Assembly: GCA_027014125.1 (NCBI GenBank)
Contig: JALWEI010000028.1
Coordinates: 1 to 64,000, forward strand
DNA length: 64,000 nucleotides
Direction of reading: 5' to 3'
From: Acidilobaceae archaeon
Lineage (GTDB): Archaea; Thermoproteota; Thermoprotei_A; Sulfolobales; Acidilobaceae
The translations under genes were made by a program, and so were the position numbers. How positions within the stretch are numbered: position 1 is the first letter of the stretch; every line of letters begins with the position of its first letter. Below are positions 1 to 8,935 of this stretch, one piece after another. The notes beneath the pieces were generated by a model. It saw only the letters and a program-made list of their open reading frames with translations, had not been told where the DNA came from and made no database searches.

Positions 1-3000
1 TCCTCTCAATAGATATCATATAGTACCCATAGGGTAGTATAATACTAGTATCATTAGTTTGTAGTATAACGCTTTTAATATAATTGCTATACTGGTATAC
101 TATTCTCAGTGTTATATTGTTTATCATGTAATCCTGTATTTCTGAGTCTGTTATATTTAGATTTATACTTGACTTAAACAACTCCCCTCTGAGCATGATA
201 TTGCCTGTTGAGTTGACCCATACATATCTAGTATAGCTGGTTACCCAGTCAACTACCTTTACTTCGTACAATCCATGCCTTAGCCCTACCTGCTCTCCTG
301 GTAGGGTTAAAACCTCGCTCCCCTCATATGGTACAACTAGCTTTATAAATATTTTTGAATTATTTAAAATTATATTATCTATTTTTAGTATATCATCATA
401 TGCTGTAGGCACTATAGCAATATTATAGGTAAGAGCCTGCAACATTATGTCTATCTTTGTATCTCTTGGAACAATTATGTTGTAGGTTTGACTGCTATAG
501 TGCGGAACTATAGCAGTTACATTGTAAATCCCCTTCGGTAAATAGTAGACATGACTCTGGTTTACTGTCGCGACAACGCTTCTATAGTTATCCTCGGCGT
601 ATAGCGATATTATTAACGACCCGTTCAATGCATAATATACTCCGTTGTTTACCGCATCGTAATCGACGAGCCTAAACTCTACTTTATATAGTATTGGATG
701 TAAATCTACATTTATTTCTACAGGACCTTCTCTTGGAATAGTGAATTGCCTCTGTTTATATTCTTCTTTAAACGCCACACCACTATATGATACCCCATCA
801 AATATTATTAGTGATATTACTCCACTACTGTCTGTCTGTCCCGATATTCTTGTGGATATTACAGTATACTCGTCTAATGTTGTTTCCTGCGAAGTTATTG
901 TTACATTCACATTAGACTGCGGGCCAGATACCAGCTTATAACCTGGATCTTTATATGGATCTCCTATTTTTTCTGGCGTGAACACCTTTATATTGACCTG
1001 TCTTAAAGCTATACTTAGGTTGACCTCCTCATACGGGAACTTGGATAATACATTATCAAGCTTTACCACACCGACATCTACTATCTTTACGTAGATGTCA
1101 ATCTGCTGCACTGGAAGATATATTACTGCCCTCCCATCCTTAACTGTTGTATTAAGAACAATGTTACCATTTTTGTCAACCGCATATATTATGATATCTC
1201 CTTCATACGGCTCTACATCTCCTTGAAGCGTCTTTACAGTCGTATTAAGATTCAATATAACAGGCTGTATCTCCTTTTCATTATGTATAAACTTAACTAA
1301 TTTCCCATCTGATATACCATATATTATATTAGAATCTGCATAGATTATCCTATAGTTACTTAGGCCCTCTATCTTGAGTGATTGATATCCTGGCGCACCC
1401 CTCCATAATGGTATCCACGAGTTTATGTCAACTAGCTGCATAGAACCATCCTCTGAAGCAACTGCCACATATTTCTTGCCAATCTCTTCTATTGATGATA
1501 TCATTGATTGCGATATTTTTAATGAATTATAGGCTACATATCTCTTCTCTTTTTCCACCCATTTTAACAGTATTAATCTGCCTTTGTCGGTTCCTATATA
1601 TATTCTTTCTCCATCAGGTGATATTTTTATCAAAGATACTTTATCTTTTACAGATACCTGCTGAACATATTTATTATTATATAGATAGTTTATTATATTG
1701 AAATTATCGTCAAGTGCATAGATATATACGTAATTACCTTGATCATTTGATACAGCAAATATTATTCTTGTTCTTTTATCCATACCATTTGGTGTTTTAT
1801 ATGGTTTTACTAGATCATATATAGGTTTACCTATTATAAACTTAGACTCTCCTGGTATAGGTAATATCTTAAATGCATATGCATTAGTATTATCTATATT
1901 TTGTGGCGCGTATAAGGCATTTATAGTAAGTACCCTGTTTGCGTTTATCACATTATCCGGGTTCACACCGGCCCTCACTAGGCAATCCGTTCTCGTCACT
2001 CCACCCGGGTTTAGTATTACTTGTCCTAGGTCTAGATGGTCTCCTTGTATTGTGAATTGTATTTTGTCGTAGTAGCATTGTGATTCTACTGTGATGTTAG
2101 TAGTATTATCTACTAGTCTAATTTCGTACGTGACTACCAGCGTGTACTCAACTGTGGGATATAGATCTTCTATTATAAGCTGGTATCCTAGGTTTTCTTG
2201 GCCTCCTCCTACCTCTCCCTGTTTTACTATTCCTTCCCTGTATAGTAGGTAGTAGGTTAGTTTCCTTATCTCGACTAGGTCTCCTACTTGCTGTGTTCCT
2301 GGTAATGCGGGTTCTACTGTTAGTGTATCCGTGTTGTTGTAGTATATTAGGGCTGTTAGTGTGCTCACGAATTTACTGGCTCCTGTCAGGGTTACTAGTA
2401 TCTTTGATGCATCATAGTAGTATGTGTTATAGTCTGTGTATACTCTAAGCGGAGCTGCCCATGCAACCATTAACCCGCTTATGTTGGATAATGGTTCTTC
2501 TCCTATTATCGGCCCGATCTCGGACCAGTATGGTTTACCTGGTTCATATACGTATACATACCTCTCTCCTCCTCCCACGTCTACGGTTGCTATAATCCTG
2601 TACTTACCCTGTGACTTTGCCACGAAGGTTTGCATTATCTGTGACGATTGCGCTGTGTAGTAATCTATCCTCTCGCGGCTGTCTCCTGACTTGAATGCCA
2701 CTATCTCCCCACTATCTGTACCCACGGCTACCCATGTTGGCATCGAGGAGTCGGATCCTATTGAGATCGCGTTGCCTATTAGTGACTCGGACCACAGCGT
2801 TAGCTTATCCTTTGCATTTATCAGAGATATGTGATCGTTTCCGGCTACAACAATCTGTCCGTTACCTATATAGGTTGCAACACCAATCCTGTTATAGGTG
2901 CTACTAGTTATCGACGCTTCATACAGATTATATATATTAGTTGGCTCGTACTCGAATGCTATTAACTCCTGGCTGGAACCTATTATTGCTGATAGTGGCT

Positions 3001-3049
3001 GTAATAGCATAACAGCTAGTATTAGTGGTAGCCAGTGACGTGCTCTCAT
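1..3049 (-). CDS. Very large secreted beta-propeller / Ig-like repeat protein (3' end outside window)
   Basis: The minus-strand frame stays open from the ATG at 3047-3049 to the window edge, about 1016 codons, so the C-terminus is missing. The protein starts with a signal peptide (MRARHWLPLILAVMLL then PLSA). Residues from about 20 to 150 and again about 370-560 contain WD40/PQQ-like blade sequence with phrases such as GNGQIVVAGNDH, VAVGTDSGEIVAF, ISPDGERIYIGTDKG and KYVAVASEDGS. The rest is beta-rich, low in Cys, with several Ig/PEGA-like stretches (for example YYLPKGIYNVTAIVP and SGVISLIIFDGV), typical of archaeal cell-surface proteins. A run GGGGGGAG lies about 8 nt before the ATG and a TATA-like box at 3072-3080 sits about 27 nt upstream. 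It is divergent from the E1-like gene. Ligand and exact role are unknown; an S-layer associated or adhesion protein is inference. Confidence 0.85.
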   Translation of the reverse strand, partial: MRARHWLPLILAVMLLQPLSAIIGSSQELIAFEYEPTNIYNLYEASITSSTYNRIGVATYIGNGQIVVAGNDHISLINAKDKLTLWSESLIGNAISIGSDSSMPTWVAVGTDSGEIVAFKSGDSRERIDYYTAQSSQIMQTFVAKSQGKYRIIATVDVGGGERYVYVYEPGKPYWSEIGPIIGEEPLSNISGLMVAWAAPLRVYTDYNTYYYDASKILVTLTGASKFVSTLTALIYYNNTDTLTVEPALPGTQQVGDLVEIRKLTYYLLYREGIVKQGEVGGGQENLGYQLIIEDLYPTVEYTLVVTYEIRLVDNTTNITVESQCYYDKIQFTIQGDHLDLGQVILNPGGVTRTDCLVRAGVNPDNVINANRVLTINALYAPQNIDNTNAYAFKILPIPGESKFIIGKPIYDLVKPYKTPNGMDKRTRIIFAVSNDQGNYVYIYALDDNFNIINYLYNNKYVQQVSVKDKVSLIKISPDGERIYIGTDKGRLILLKWVEKEKRYVAYNSLKISQSMISSIEEIGKKYVAVASEDGSMQLVDINSWIPLWRGAPGYQSLKIEGLSNYRIIYADSNIIYGISDGKLVKFIHNEKEIQPVILNLNTTVKTLQGDVEPYEGDIIIYAVDKNGNIVLNTTVKDGRAVIYLPVQQIDIYVKIVDVGVVKLDNVLSKFPYEEVNLSIALRQVNIKVFTPEKIGDPYKDPGYKLVSGPQSNVNVTITSQETTLDEYTVISTRISGQTDSSGVISLIIFDGVSYSGVAFKEEYKQRQFTIPREGPVEINVDLHPILYKVEFRLVDYDAVNNGVYYALNGSLIISLYAEDNYRSVVATVNQSHVYYLPKGIYNVTAIVPHYSSQTYNIIVPRDTKIDIMLQALTYNIAIVPTAYDDILKIDNIILNNSKIFIKLVVPYEGSEVLTLPGEQVGLRHGLYEVKVVDWVTSYTRYVWVNSTGNIMLRGELFKSSINLNITDSEIQDYMINNITLRIVYQYSNYIKSVILQTNDTSIILPYGYYMISIER

Positions 3050-3162
3050 CTTTAACTCCCCCCTTGGCGTGGGATTATACTACACATAGCTATAACTGTT
3101 AGGGTGTATCGATGTAGTAATTGAGCCACGCTTAACCTGGGGCCGTGAAGGGAGGGTGGGGT

Positions 3163-3903
3163 ATGTCCGTCTATGATAAGCTAGATCTAGAACGCTACTC
3201 TAGGCAGATACCGGTCTTCCACATGAACGGCCAGATTAGGCTGGCCGAGTCCACGGCAGCAGTAGTCGGTCTAGGAGGCCTTGGTAGCCTTATATCGTAC
3301 TACCTTGCAGCGGCTGGCGTTGGAAGGCTGGTCATAGTCGATGGGGAGAGTGTAGAACTCAGTAATCTGAACAGGCAGATACTCTACGAGACAGAGGATA
3401 TAGGATTACCGAAGGCCGTGCTCGCTGCGAAACGCCTCAAAGGGCTCAATCCGAATGTAGACGTGGTCCCACACCCAGAGCCTATTAATAGGAGCAATGT
3501 GTCTGATATTTTGAATGGCGTTGACGTTATTATAGATGCTTTGGATGACTGGAGTGCAAGGCTCATCTTAGACGAGTTTGCAGAGAAAACGGGTGTCCCC
3601 CTAATTCATGGAGCGGTGGATGGACTATTCGGCCAGGCGACGACCGTGGTCCCCGGCAAAACTCCGTGCTTAGCCTGTATAGCTCCTAAGAGGCTGGGTA
3701 ATAGGGGGTGTAGGGCAGCTGTGGGCCCTGTGGTTGGCTTGATCGCTTCTCTAGAGGCCCTAGAGGCTGTGAAGATACTTTCAGGACTGGAGCCGTCGAT
3801 GGCTGGCTATCTTGTTGTTGTAGATGCCCGAGACCTCCACGTTGACTTGATAAAGCTTGAGAAGGTTGATTGTGATACCTGTAGGTCTAGGATTTACTCG
3901 TAA
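3163..3903 (+). CDS. E1-like ATP-dependent sulfur-carrier activating enzyme (ThiF/MoeB/UbaA family)
   Basis: This family adenylates the C-terminal Gly-Gly of ubiquitin-like sulfur carriers. The 246-residue protein has the nucleotide loop GLGGLG at 36-41, Asp60, the NLNRQ motif at 68-72, and Asp125 in DALDDW. Two CxxC pairs (Cys169/172 and Cys237/240) fit the structural zinc, and Cys183 in the crossover loop is a candidate catalytic Cys. I chose the ATG at 3163 because GGAGGG lies 6 nt upstream; an in-frame GTG at 3145 would add six residues. There is no rhodanese domain, as in archaeal single-domain forms. A GG-ending ubiquitin-like protein and TtuA are encoded at 29.9-31.1 kb and are plausible partners. 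The 3' end overlaps the convergent phosphatidyltransferase gene by 17 bp. Confidence 0.93.
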   Translation: MSVYDKLDLERYSRQIPVFHMNGQIRLAESTAAVVGLGGLGSLISYYLAAAGVGRLVIVDGESVELSNLNRQILYETEDIGLPKAVLAAKRLKGLNPNVDVVPHPEPINRSNVSDILNGVDVIIDALDDWSARLILDEFAEKTGVPLIHGAVDGLFGQATTVVPGKTPCLACIAPKRLGNRGCRAAVGPVVGLIASLEALEAVKILSGLEPSMAGYLVVVDARDLHVDLIKLEKVDCDTCRSRIYS

Positions 3904-4588
3904 CTCTTTCCACATACAAATATATTATCGGTCCTATAATCATATACGCTATTAGTATATAGATTAGGGTTCTTGCAATTATTTCTACTATCATAATATT
4001 GTACGGTATTATTGCCATGAGGAGGACTATCGTTGCTCTCAATGATACTGCTGGGCTTGGCGTTCTCCCTTTCCTGGGTATTCTCCTGAAGTATCTTATT
4101 GGGAGGAGGCTGAGTATCGACCCTGCGACCAGTATTAGAGGGTTTATGTTGTATTTTATTATTGATGATATTATGAGTATTCCTGCATGGAAGAACATGG
4201 GTAACCCGCTAAAGTATTCTAGGCTTCTAACTCCTCTGTATATTAACCTGTAGAATGCTGTCGTTATGATTATTGACGAGTATATGGTTAGTAGTGTTAG
4301 GTGTATCGCGTCTTCCTTTGGCACCCAGCTCAGGTATATTATGAGGGGTGCTATTACTTGGCTGACCCTATCTATAGCCCTGTCTAGCATGAAGCCTTGT
4401 TGGCTCGCTTCCCCTAGCCTCCTGGCTATCCACCCGTCAAGTATGTCCATCAGGTATGCTATGAAGAGTATCCTTATGGCGGGCTCTATGTGGCCGAATA
4501 TTGCTATTGGTATGCTGGCTCCTGCCAGTGATAGTCCTGCTAGGGATACTATGTCTGCCTTGTTTATAGTCACTTTTCTATCCTCCAC
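3887..4588 (-). CDS. CDP-alcohol phosphatidyltransferase family membrane enzyme
   Basis: Integral membrane protein of 233 residues that should transfer a polar head group from or to a CDP-activated archaeal lipid. The full signature D-x2-D-G-x2-A-R-x8-G-x3-D-x3-D is present at residues 48-73 (Asp48, Asp51, Gly52, Ala55, Arg56, Gly65, Asp69, Asp73). Hydrophobic segments at about 15-45, 80-130, 140-165 and 185-225 give the usual six helices. The substrate (serine, inositol phosphate or glycerol) cannot be told from the sequence. Its start overlaps the end of cysS by 19 bp, so the two are probably co-transcribed. The 3' end overlaps the E1-like gene on the other strand. Confidence 0.9.
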   Translation of the reverse strand: MEDRKVTINKADIVSLAGLSLAGASIPIAIFGHIEPAIRILFIAYLMDILDGWIARRLGEASQQGFMLDRAIDRVSQVIAPLIIYLSWVPKEDAIHLTLLTIYSSIIITTAFYRLIYRGVRSLEYFSGLPMFFHAGILIISSIIKYNINPLILVAGSILSLLPIRYFRRIPRKGRTPSPAVSLRATIVLLMAIIPYNIMIVEIIARTLIYILIAYMIIGPIIYLYVERVTSKS

Positions 4589-6006
4589 TCGCTCTTGTCC
4601 TTGTAGTCTAGTACTTTTACCCCGAGCTGTGCTAGCCTCGACCTTATACTGTCTGCTAGGTCGTACATCCTCTTTTTCCTTAGCTCGGTGCGTACTTCTA
4701 GTATTAGGTCTATTAGCGGTTCTGCTAGTTCTCCTAGGGCTTTGTCTGTTTTCTCTAGTAGTATATCGTCTGCGAATGCATATACTCTATTGAATGAGTC
4801 TATTATCTTGAATGAGTATAGTAGTAAGGTCTGGCTCTCGCTGTATTTAACTCCCTTGTAGTATAGTTTTGTGAATTCCCATACTTCTCTTATTGCCTCT
4901 CCGAAGTTGAAATCGTTCGACATTGATTCATGCCATCTTAGGTGCGTGTTTCTGAGTTTTTCCAGTAAGTCAAGGTCTCTTTTATCTAGATAGTGCGTTG
5001 GCTCGCTTTTCTCTAGTCTCGTAGATACATCTAGGGCTATGTCCCTTAGCCTTTCATATAGTCTTTTTGCTTGCTCCATGCTCTGCGTGGAGTATTCAAG
5101 TTGCGTTCTGTAGTGCGCGCTTAGTAGCCATAGCCTTAGTGGTCCTGGCCCCCACTGGTTTATTGCATCTTTAAGTACGATGATGTTTCCCAGGCTTTTA
5201 CTCATTTTTTCTCCATGTATTGTTAGGTATCCTGTGTGCATCCAGTAGCGGACCCATGGAGTTTTTCCTAGGTACGCCTCGCTCTGCGCCCTCTCATTCT
5301 CATGGTGCGGGAAGATTAGGTCCATGGCTCCTCCATGTATATCTAGTTGACCCCCAGCGTATCTAGTGCTCATCACGCTGCATTCTATATGCCACCCAGG
5401 CCTTCCCCTGCCCCATGGACTGTCCCACCACGGTTCCCCGGGTTTAGCTGCTTTCCACAATGCAAAGTCGTAGGGAGATTTTTTCTCTGCTAGGAACTCT
5501 TCCTCCTGCCTCCACTGGTCCCTGCTTATTCTACCACTTAGCCTACCATAGTCGGGGTACTTGTCCACCTGGAAGTACACGTTTCCACTTTCTGTTGTGT
5601 ATGCGTATCCCTTGTCTATTAGCACCTGGATGAATTCTATTATCTCCTGTATGTGGTCCGTCACTTTAGGGTGTATATCTATCTTTACACCGATCCTTTC
5701 TAACTGGTTTAGATAATCTGTTCCATAATAGCTTGATACATCTTTCCATGTTTTATTCTCATCCCTGGCTTTCGCTATTATCTTATCGTCTATATCTGTT
5801 ATGTTTTGTATGTGAAACACGTTATATCCTCGTATACCTAGATACCTTTTTATCGCATCGAAGGACACGAAGGTTCTGGCATGCCCTATATGTGCATAGT
5901 CTTGGGGTGTGGGCCCGCACACATACATGTTAACATTGGGAGGGTTTAGTGGCTGGAACCTTTCTAGCCTTCTGCCTAGCGTATTCCTTACCCTGATCAC
6001 AGCCAC
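4570..6006 (-). CDS. cysS: Cysteinyl-tRNA synthetase
   Basis: Class I aminoacyl-tRNA synthetase charging tRNA-Cys. The 478-residue protein has HIGH at 39-42, KMSKS at 267-271 and the zinc ligands Cys30, Cys209, His234 and Glu238, matching the family. Length is normal for an archaeal CysRS. The C-terminal helical anticodon-binding region ends in a lysine-rich tail. It is the first gene of a two-gene minus-strand unit with the phosphatidyltransferase; tRNA-Arg lies upstream on the opposite strand. Confidence 0.97.
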   Translation of the reverse strand: MAVIRVRNTLGRRLERFQPLNPPNVNMYVCGPTPQDYAHIGHARTFVSFDAIKRYLGIRGYNVFHIQNITDIDDKIIAKARDENKTWKDVSSYYGTDYLNQLERIGVKIDIHPKVTDHIQEIIEFIQVLIDKGYAYTTESGNVYFQVDKYPDYGRLSGRISRDQWRQEEEFLAEKKSPYDFALWKAAKPGEPWWDSPWGRGRPGWHIECSVMSTRYAGGQLDIHGGAMDLIFPHHENERAQSEAYLGKTPWVRYWMHTGYLTIHGEKMSKSLGNIIVLKDAINQWGPGPLRLWLLSAHYRTQLEYSTQSMEQAKRLYERLRDIALDVSTRLEKSEPTHYLDKRDLDLLEKLRNTHLRWHESMSNDFNFGEAIREVWEFTKLYYKGVKYSESQTLLLYSFKIIDSFNRVYAFADDILLEKTDKALGELAEPLIDLILEVRTELRKKRMYDLADSIRSRLAQLGVKVLDYKDKSEWRIEK

Positions 6007-6115
6007 ACTCTTCTACCCATCTAACCCGGCAGCATCCCTGGGATTTTAGGCTCTATCGGGGCTTCAATGTAATTAATGATATAAATCGGGGCCGCTACTC
6101 CACTCCCTTGATGGT

Positions 6116-6228
6116 GGGCCCGTGGCCTAGCCAGGATAGGGCGCCGGCCTTCTAAGCCCCGGGAGGGGTGCCTGCGCGGGGGCGTGGACAGCCGGTGGTC
6201 CCGGGTTCAAATCCCGGCGGGCCCGCCA
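6116..6228 (+). tRNA. tRNA-Arg(TCT) with a canonical 37/38 intron, CCA encoded
   Basis: The acceptor GGGCCCG (6116-6122) pairs with CGGGCCC (6218-6224), followed by G73 and an encoded CCA (6226-6228). D stem is GCCT/GGGC, anticodon stem CCGGC/GCCGG, loop CTTCTAA with anticodon TCT at 6151-6153, and T arm CCGGG-TTCAAAT-CCCGG. A 35-nt intron (6155-6189) interrupts the loop after A37. It folds with a GCCCC/GGGGC hairpin, and the 3-nt bulges TAA and ACA place the cuts at the standard archaeal site, though the central helix has one mismatch. Confidence 0.93.
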
Positions 6229-6274
6229 GGTTACATTAAGCGGACTAGTTTTAACCCACACATCTCGCTTCCTT

Positions 6275-7207
6275 GTGGTGTGGTGGATAGGCATGGAGAT
6301 GCTTAGGTGGAATTGGCTGATAGAGTGGTCTACGCCGGCCAGTGCTCACATGCACGCTATCAAAAGGGTTATACATCATACTAGGAGCAGGTATCAGGAT
6401 ATTATGATTGTTGAGTATGAGGAGCTTGGCAAGGCACTTATTCTAGATGGCAAAACCCAGTCCACCCTGTATGACGAGCATGTCTACCACGAGGCCCTGG
6501 TGCATCCTGCCATGATTCTCCACGGAGAGCCTAGGCGCGTGCTTATACTGGGGGGCGGTGAGGGTGCAACCGCCCGTGAAGTACTACGGTTCAAGACTGT
6601 GGAGAAGGTTGTCATGGTTGATATAGACGACGTTGTTATTGATATAGTTAAGAGGTATTTACCCGAGATGCATTCCGGCGCATTCGATGATCCCCGGCTC
6701 GAACTAGTTATAGGAGACGGGTACAAGTACGTCATGGAGACTGGTGAGAAGTACGACGTTGTCATAGCGGACCTGGCCGATCCTCTAGAGGCGGGACCAG
6801 CGTATAAACTCTATACTAAGGAATTCTATGAGAGGATTAGCAGCATACTGGCTCCTGGCGGAGTTTTTGTAACCCAAGCAACCAGTCCTACACAGACTAC
6901 AATGACGCACGCCGTCATATATAACACGATTAAGAGTGTGTTCAAGTATGCTTCACCCTACCATGTTTACATCAAGAGCTTCGACGGCGTATGGGGCTTC
7001 GTTGTTGCATCCAACGAGAAGGATCCTGCAACCCTTACACCCGATATAATAGATAAGAGGATAGAGGAGCTAGTTGATGGGGATAACAGGTTTTACGATG
7101 GCATGAGCCATCTACATATGTTTACGATACTAAGGAATATAAGGAGGGAGATGGAGCAGTATAGAGAGGTGGCTACTCTAGATAAACCTGTATTCATGCC
7201 CGCGTGA
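6275..7207 (+). CDS. speE: Spermidine synthase (aminopropyltransferase)
   Basis: Transfers an aminopropyl group from decarboxylated SAM to putrescine or a related diamine or agmatine. The 310-residue protein has the N-terminal beta domain, the TQSTLYDEHVYHEALVHP segment typical of the family (residues 61-78), the GGGEGAT SAM-site loop (93-99) and the D-L-A-D-P catalytic region near 160. The GTG at 6275 lies about 25 nt after the TATA-like TTTTAA at 6249-6254, so a leaderless transcript is plausible; the ATG at 6293 is the alternative. Polyamines made here would also supply deoxyhypusine for the aIF5A at 31.1 kb. Confidence 0.95.
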   Translation: MVWWIGMEMLRWNWLIEWSTPASAHMHAIKRVIHHTRSRYQDIMIVEYEELGKALILDGKTQSTLYDEHVYHEALVHPAMILHGEPRRVLILGGGEGATAREVLRFKTVEKVVMVDIDDVVIDIVKRYLPEMHSGAFDDPRLELVIGDGYKYVMETGEKYDVVIADLADPLEAGPAYKLYTKEFYERISSILAPGGVFVTQATSPTQTTMTHAVIYNTIKSVFKYASPYHVYIKSFDGVWGFVVASNEKDPATLTPDIIDKRIEELVDGDNRFYDGMSHLHMFTILRNIRREMEQYREVATLDKPVFMPA

Positions 7208-7222
7208 CACGTGGAGGCAAGA

Positions 7223-7232
7223 GATTTTAAGA
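7223..7232 (+). promoter_or_regulatory. TATA box for the secretion ATPase operon
   Basis: GATTTTAAGA stands about 50 nt before the ATG of the ATPase gene, so transcription would begin near 7253 and leave a short leader. The region has no other coding potential. Confidence 0.45.
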
Positions 7233-7277
7233 ATCGTGTAAACCCCTTCTATTCACAGGATCAGTTGGGGGTCTAGT

Positions 7278-8915
7278 ATGGTCAAGCTTGGCAAATTTAC
7301 ACTAAAACTAAAATCTAGGCAGCAGAAGAAGGAGACCAAAGAAGCTGAGCAGAAAGTAGAGGATACTGAGGTAATAGAGAGGGAGATAAGAGATAGACTA
7401 CTCTCACTTGGAACAGAATATAAGATACTTGAGACCTACCCTATAGAGGATCCATGGGCAAGGGTCCATATACTAGAACACAAGAAGACAGGTAGCCTGC
7501 TATATTTCGTCGACGAGATTCCGCTAACCAAGGATGAAGAGGAGGCCTATAATAAGATATTGTCAATCCTATACTGGGAGCTCGAGCCTCCGCAGCCCGG
7601 CGATGATCCTAGGGAGCACTTCGAGAAACAGGCTAAGAAGATCGTTGCCAAGTTCAAGGTAAGGTTCGGATCCACTATACATCCTGGGATTAGCTGGGGC
7701 AAGATAGAGTACTATCTACTAAGGAATACCATAGGTTATGGCCCGATCAATGTGATAATGAAGGATCAGTATATCGAGGATATTAGCTGTGATGGGCTCG
7801 GGAAGCCTATATATGTCTGGCATCAGAGGTACGAGAGCATACCGACCAACATCGTATTCAAGAAGGAGGAGGAGCTGGACTCCCTGATACTGAAGCTAGC
7901 CCACAAGGCTGGGAAGCACGTCAGCGTAGCCCACCCCATCGTAGACGCAATACTCCCCGAGGGCCACAGGCTCGCGGCTACATACAAGAAGGAGGTGTCT
8001 ACCGGGGGCTCTACATTCACCATAAGGAAGTTCAAGGATACGCCTCTCAGCGTTATAGACCTGGTTAGGGGTAGGACCCTGAACAGCCTCCTAGCCAGCT
8101 ACTTCTGGCTCCTCATGGAGCACAACATGACCGGCATGATCATGGGCGTCACTGGCGCCGGGAAGACTACTATGCTAAACGCGCTAGCCACCCTGCTGAG
8201 GCCAACCATAAAGGTGGTCACCATAGAGGATACCCCCGAGCTGAGGCTAACCCTAGAGAACTGGGTTCAGCTTGTCGCGAGGCCGAGTTATGGATTCGAG
8301 AAGGGGGCTAGCGAGATAACACTGTATGACCTTGTAAAGGTAAGCCTAAGGTATAGGCCAGACATACTGGTGGTTGGAGAGGTTAGAGGCGAGGAGGCCA
8401 AGGTCCTATTCCAAGCCATAGCCACGGGGCACGGCGGTATCTCTACGATACACGCTGAGGATATCAACGCGATGGTGAAGAGGCTGATGAGCCCCCCAAT
8501 GGAGATACCGGAGGGATACATATCACTTCTAAACTTCGCCCTGGCCATAAGGAGGGTCAAGATAACAAACCCCGATGGTACATACAAGATCGCCAGAGTA
8601 GTCACAGACGTCTGGGAGGTGGTTGACTATAACAAGTTCATACAGATCTCGAAATGGGACGCCGCAACCAGGAAACACAAGGTGGACCTAGAGAGTAGCA
8701 TGCTCCTGTCAAAGATAGGAGAGCTAACTGGGAGGAGTATAGACGACCTGCTGGCGGAGATAGACAAGAGGGATATGATAATCAGGTGGATGGCCTACGA
8801 GGGCATAACAAACTACAAGAGGGTAGGAGAGATCATAGGTGAGTACTATAGGAGGCCTGATAAGGTCCTCAAGGAGGCTGCACGCGGCCTACGCCGCTTC
8901 GAGATGTATGAGTAG
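7278..8915 (+). CDS. Type II/IV secretion or archaeal type IV pilus assembly ATPase (GspE/ArlI/TadA superfamily)
   Basis: Hexameric cytoplasmic ATPase that drives pilus or related filament assembly. The 545-residue protein has a Lys/Glu-rich N-terminal tail, an N-terminal domain, then the RecA-like core with Walker A GVTGAGKTT (about 290-298), the Asp-box IEDTPE, Walker B in DILVVGEVRGEE (about 357-368) and the His-box GHGGISTIHAED. It is followed 20 nt downstream by the polytopic partner. No pilin, prepilin peptidase or ArlH-like gene occurs nearby, so this is not a motility (archaellum) operon; an adhesive pilus or DNA/protein secretion pilus is inference. Confidence 0.92.
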   Translation: MVKLGKFTLKLKSRQQKKETKEAEQKVEDTEVIEREIRDRLLSLGTEYKILETYPIEDPWARVHILEHKKTGSLLYFVDEIPLTKDEEEAYNKILSILYWELEPPQPGDDPREHFEKQAKKIVAKFKVRFGSTIHPGISWGKIEYYLLRNTIGYGPINVIMKDQYIEDISCDGLGKPIYVWHQRYESIPTNIVFKKEEELDSLILKLAHKAGKHVSVAHPIVDAILPEGHRLAATYKKEVSTGGSTFTIRKFKDTPLSVIDLVRGRTLNSLLASYFWLLMEHNMTGMIMGVTGAGKTTMLNALATLLRPTIKVVTIEDTPELRLTLENWVQLVARPSYGFEKGASEITLYDLVKVSLRYRPDILVVGEVRGEEAKVLFQAIATGHGGISTIHAEDINAMVKRLMSPPMEIPEGYISLLNFALAIRRVKITNPDGTYKIARVVTDVWEVVDYNKFIQISKWDAATRKHKVDLESSMLLSKIGELTGRSIDDLLAEIDKRDMIIRWMAYEGITNYKRVGEIIGEYYRRPDKVLKEAARGLRRFEMYE

Positions 8916-8935
8916 CGGTAGAGGGTGTCATCGGG

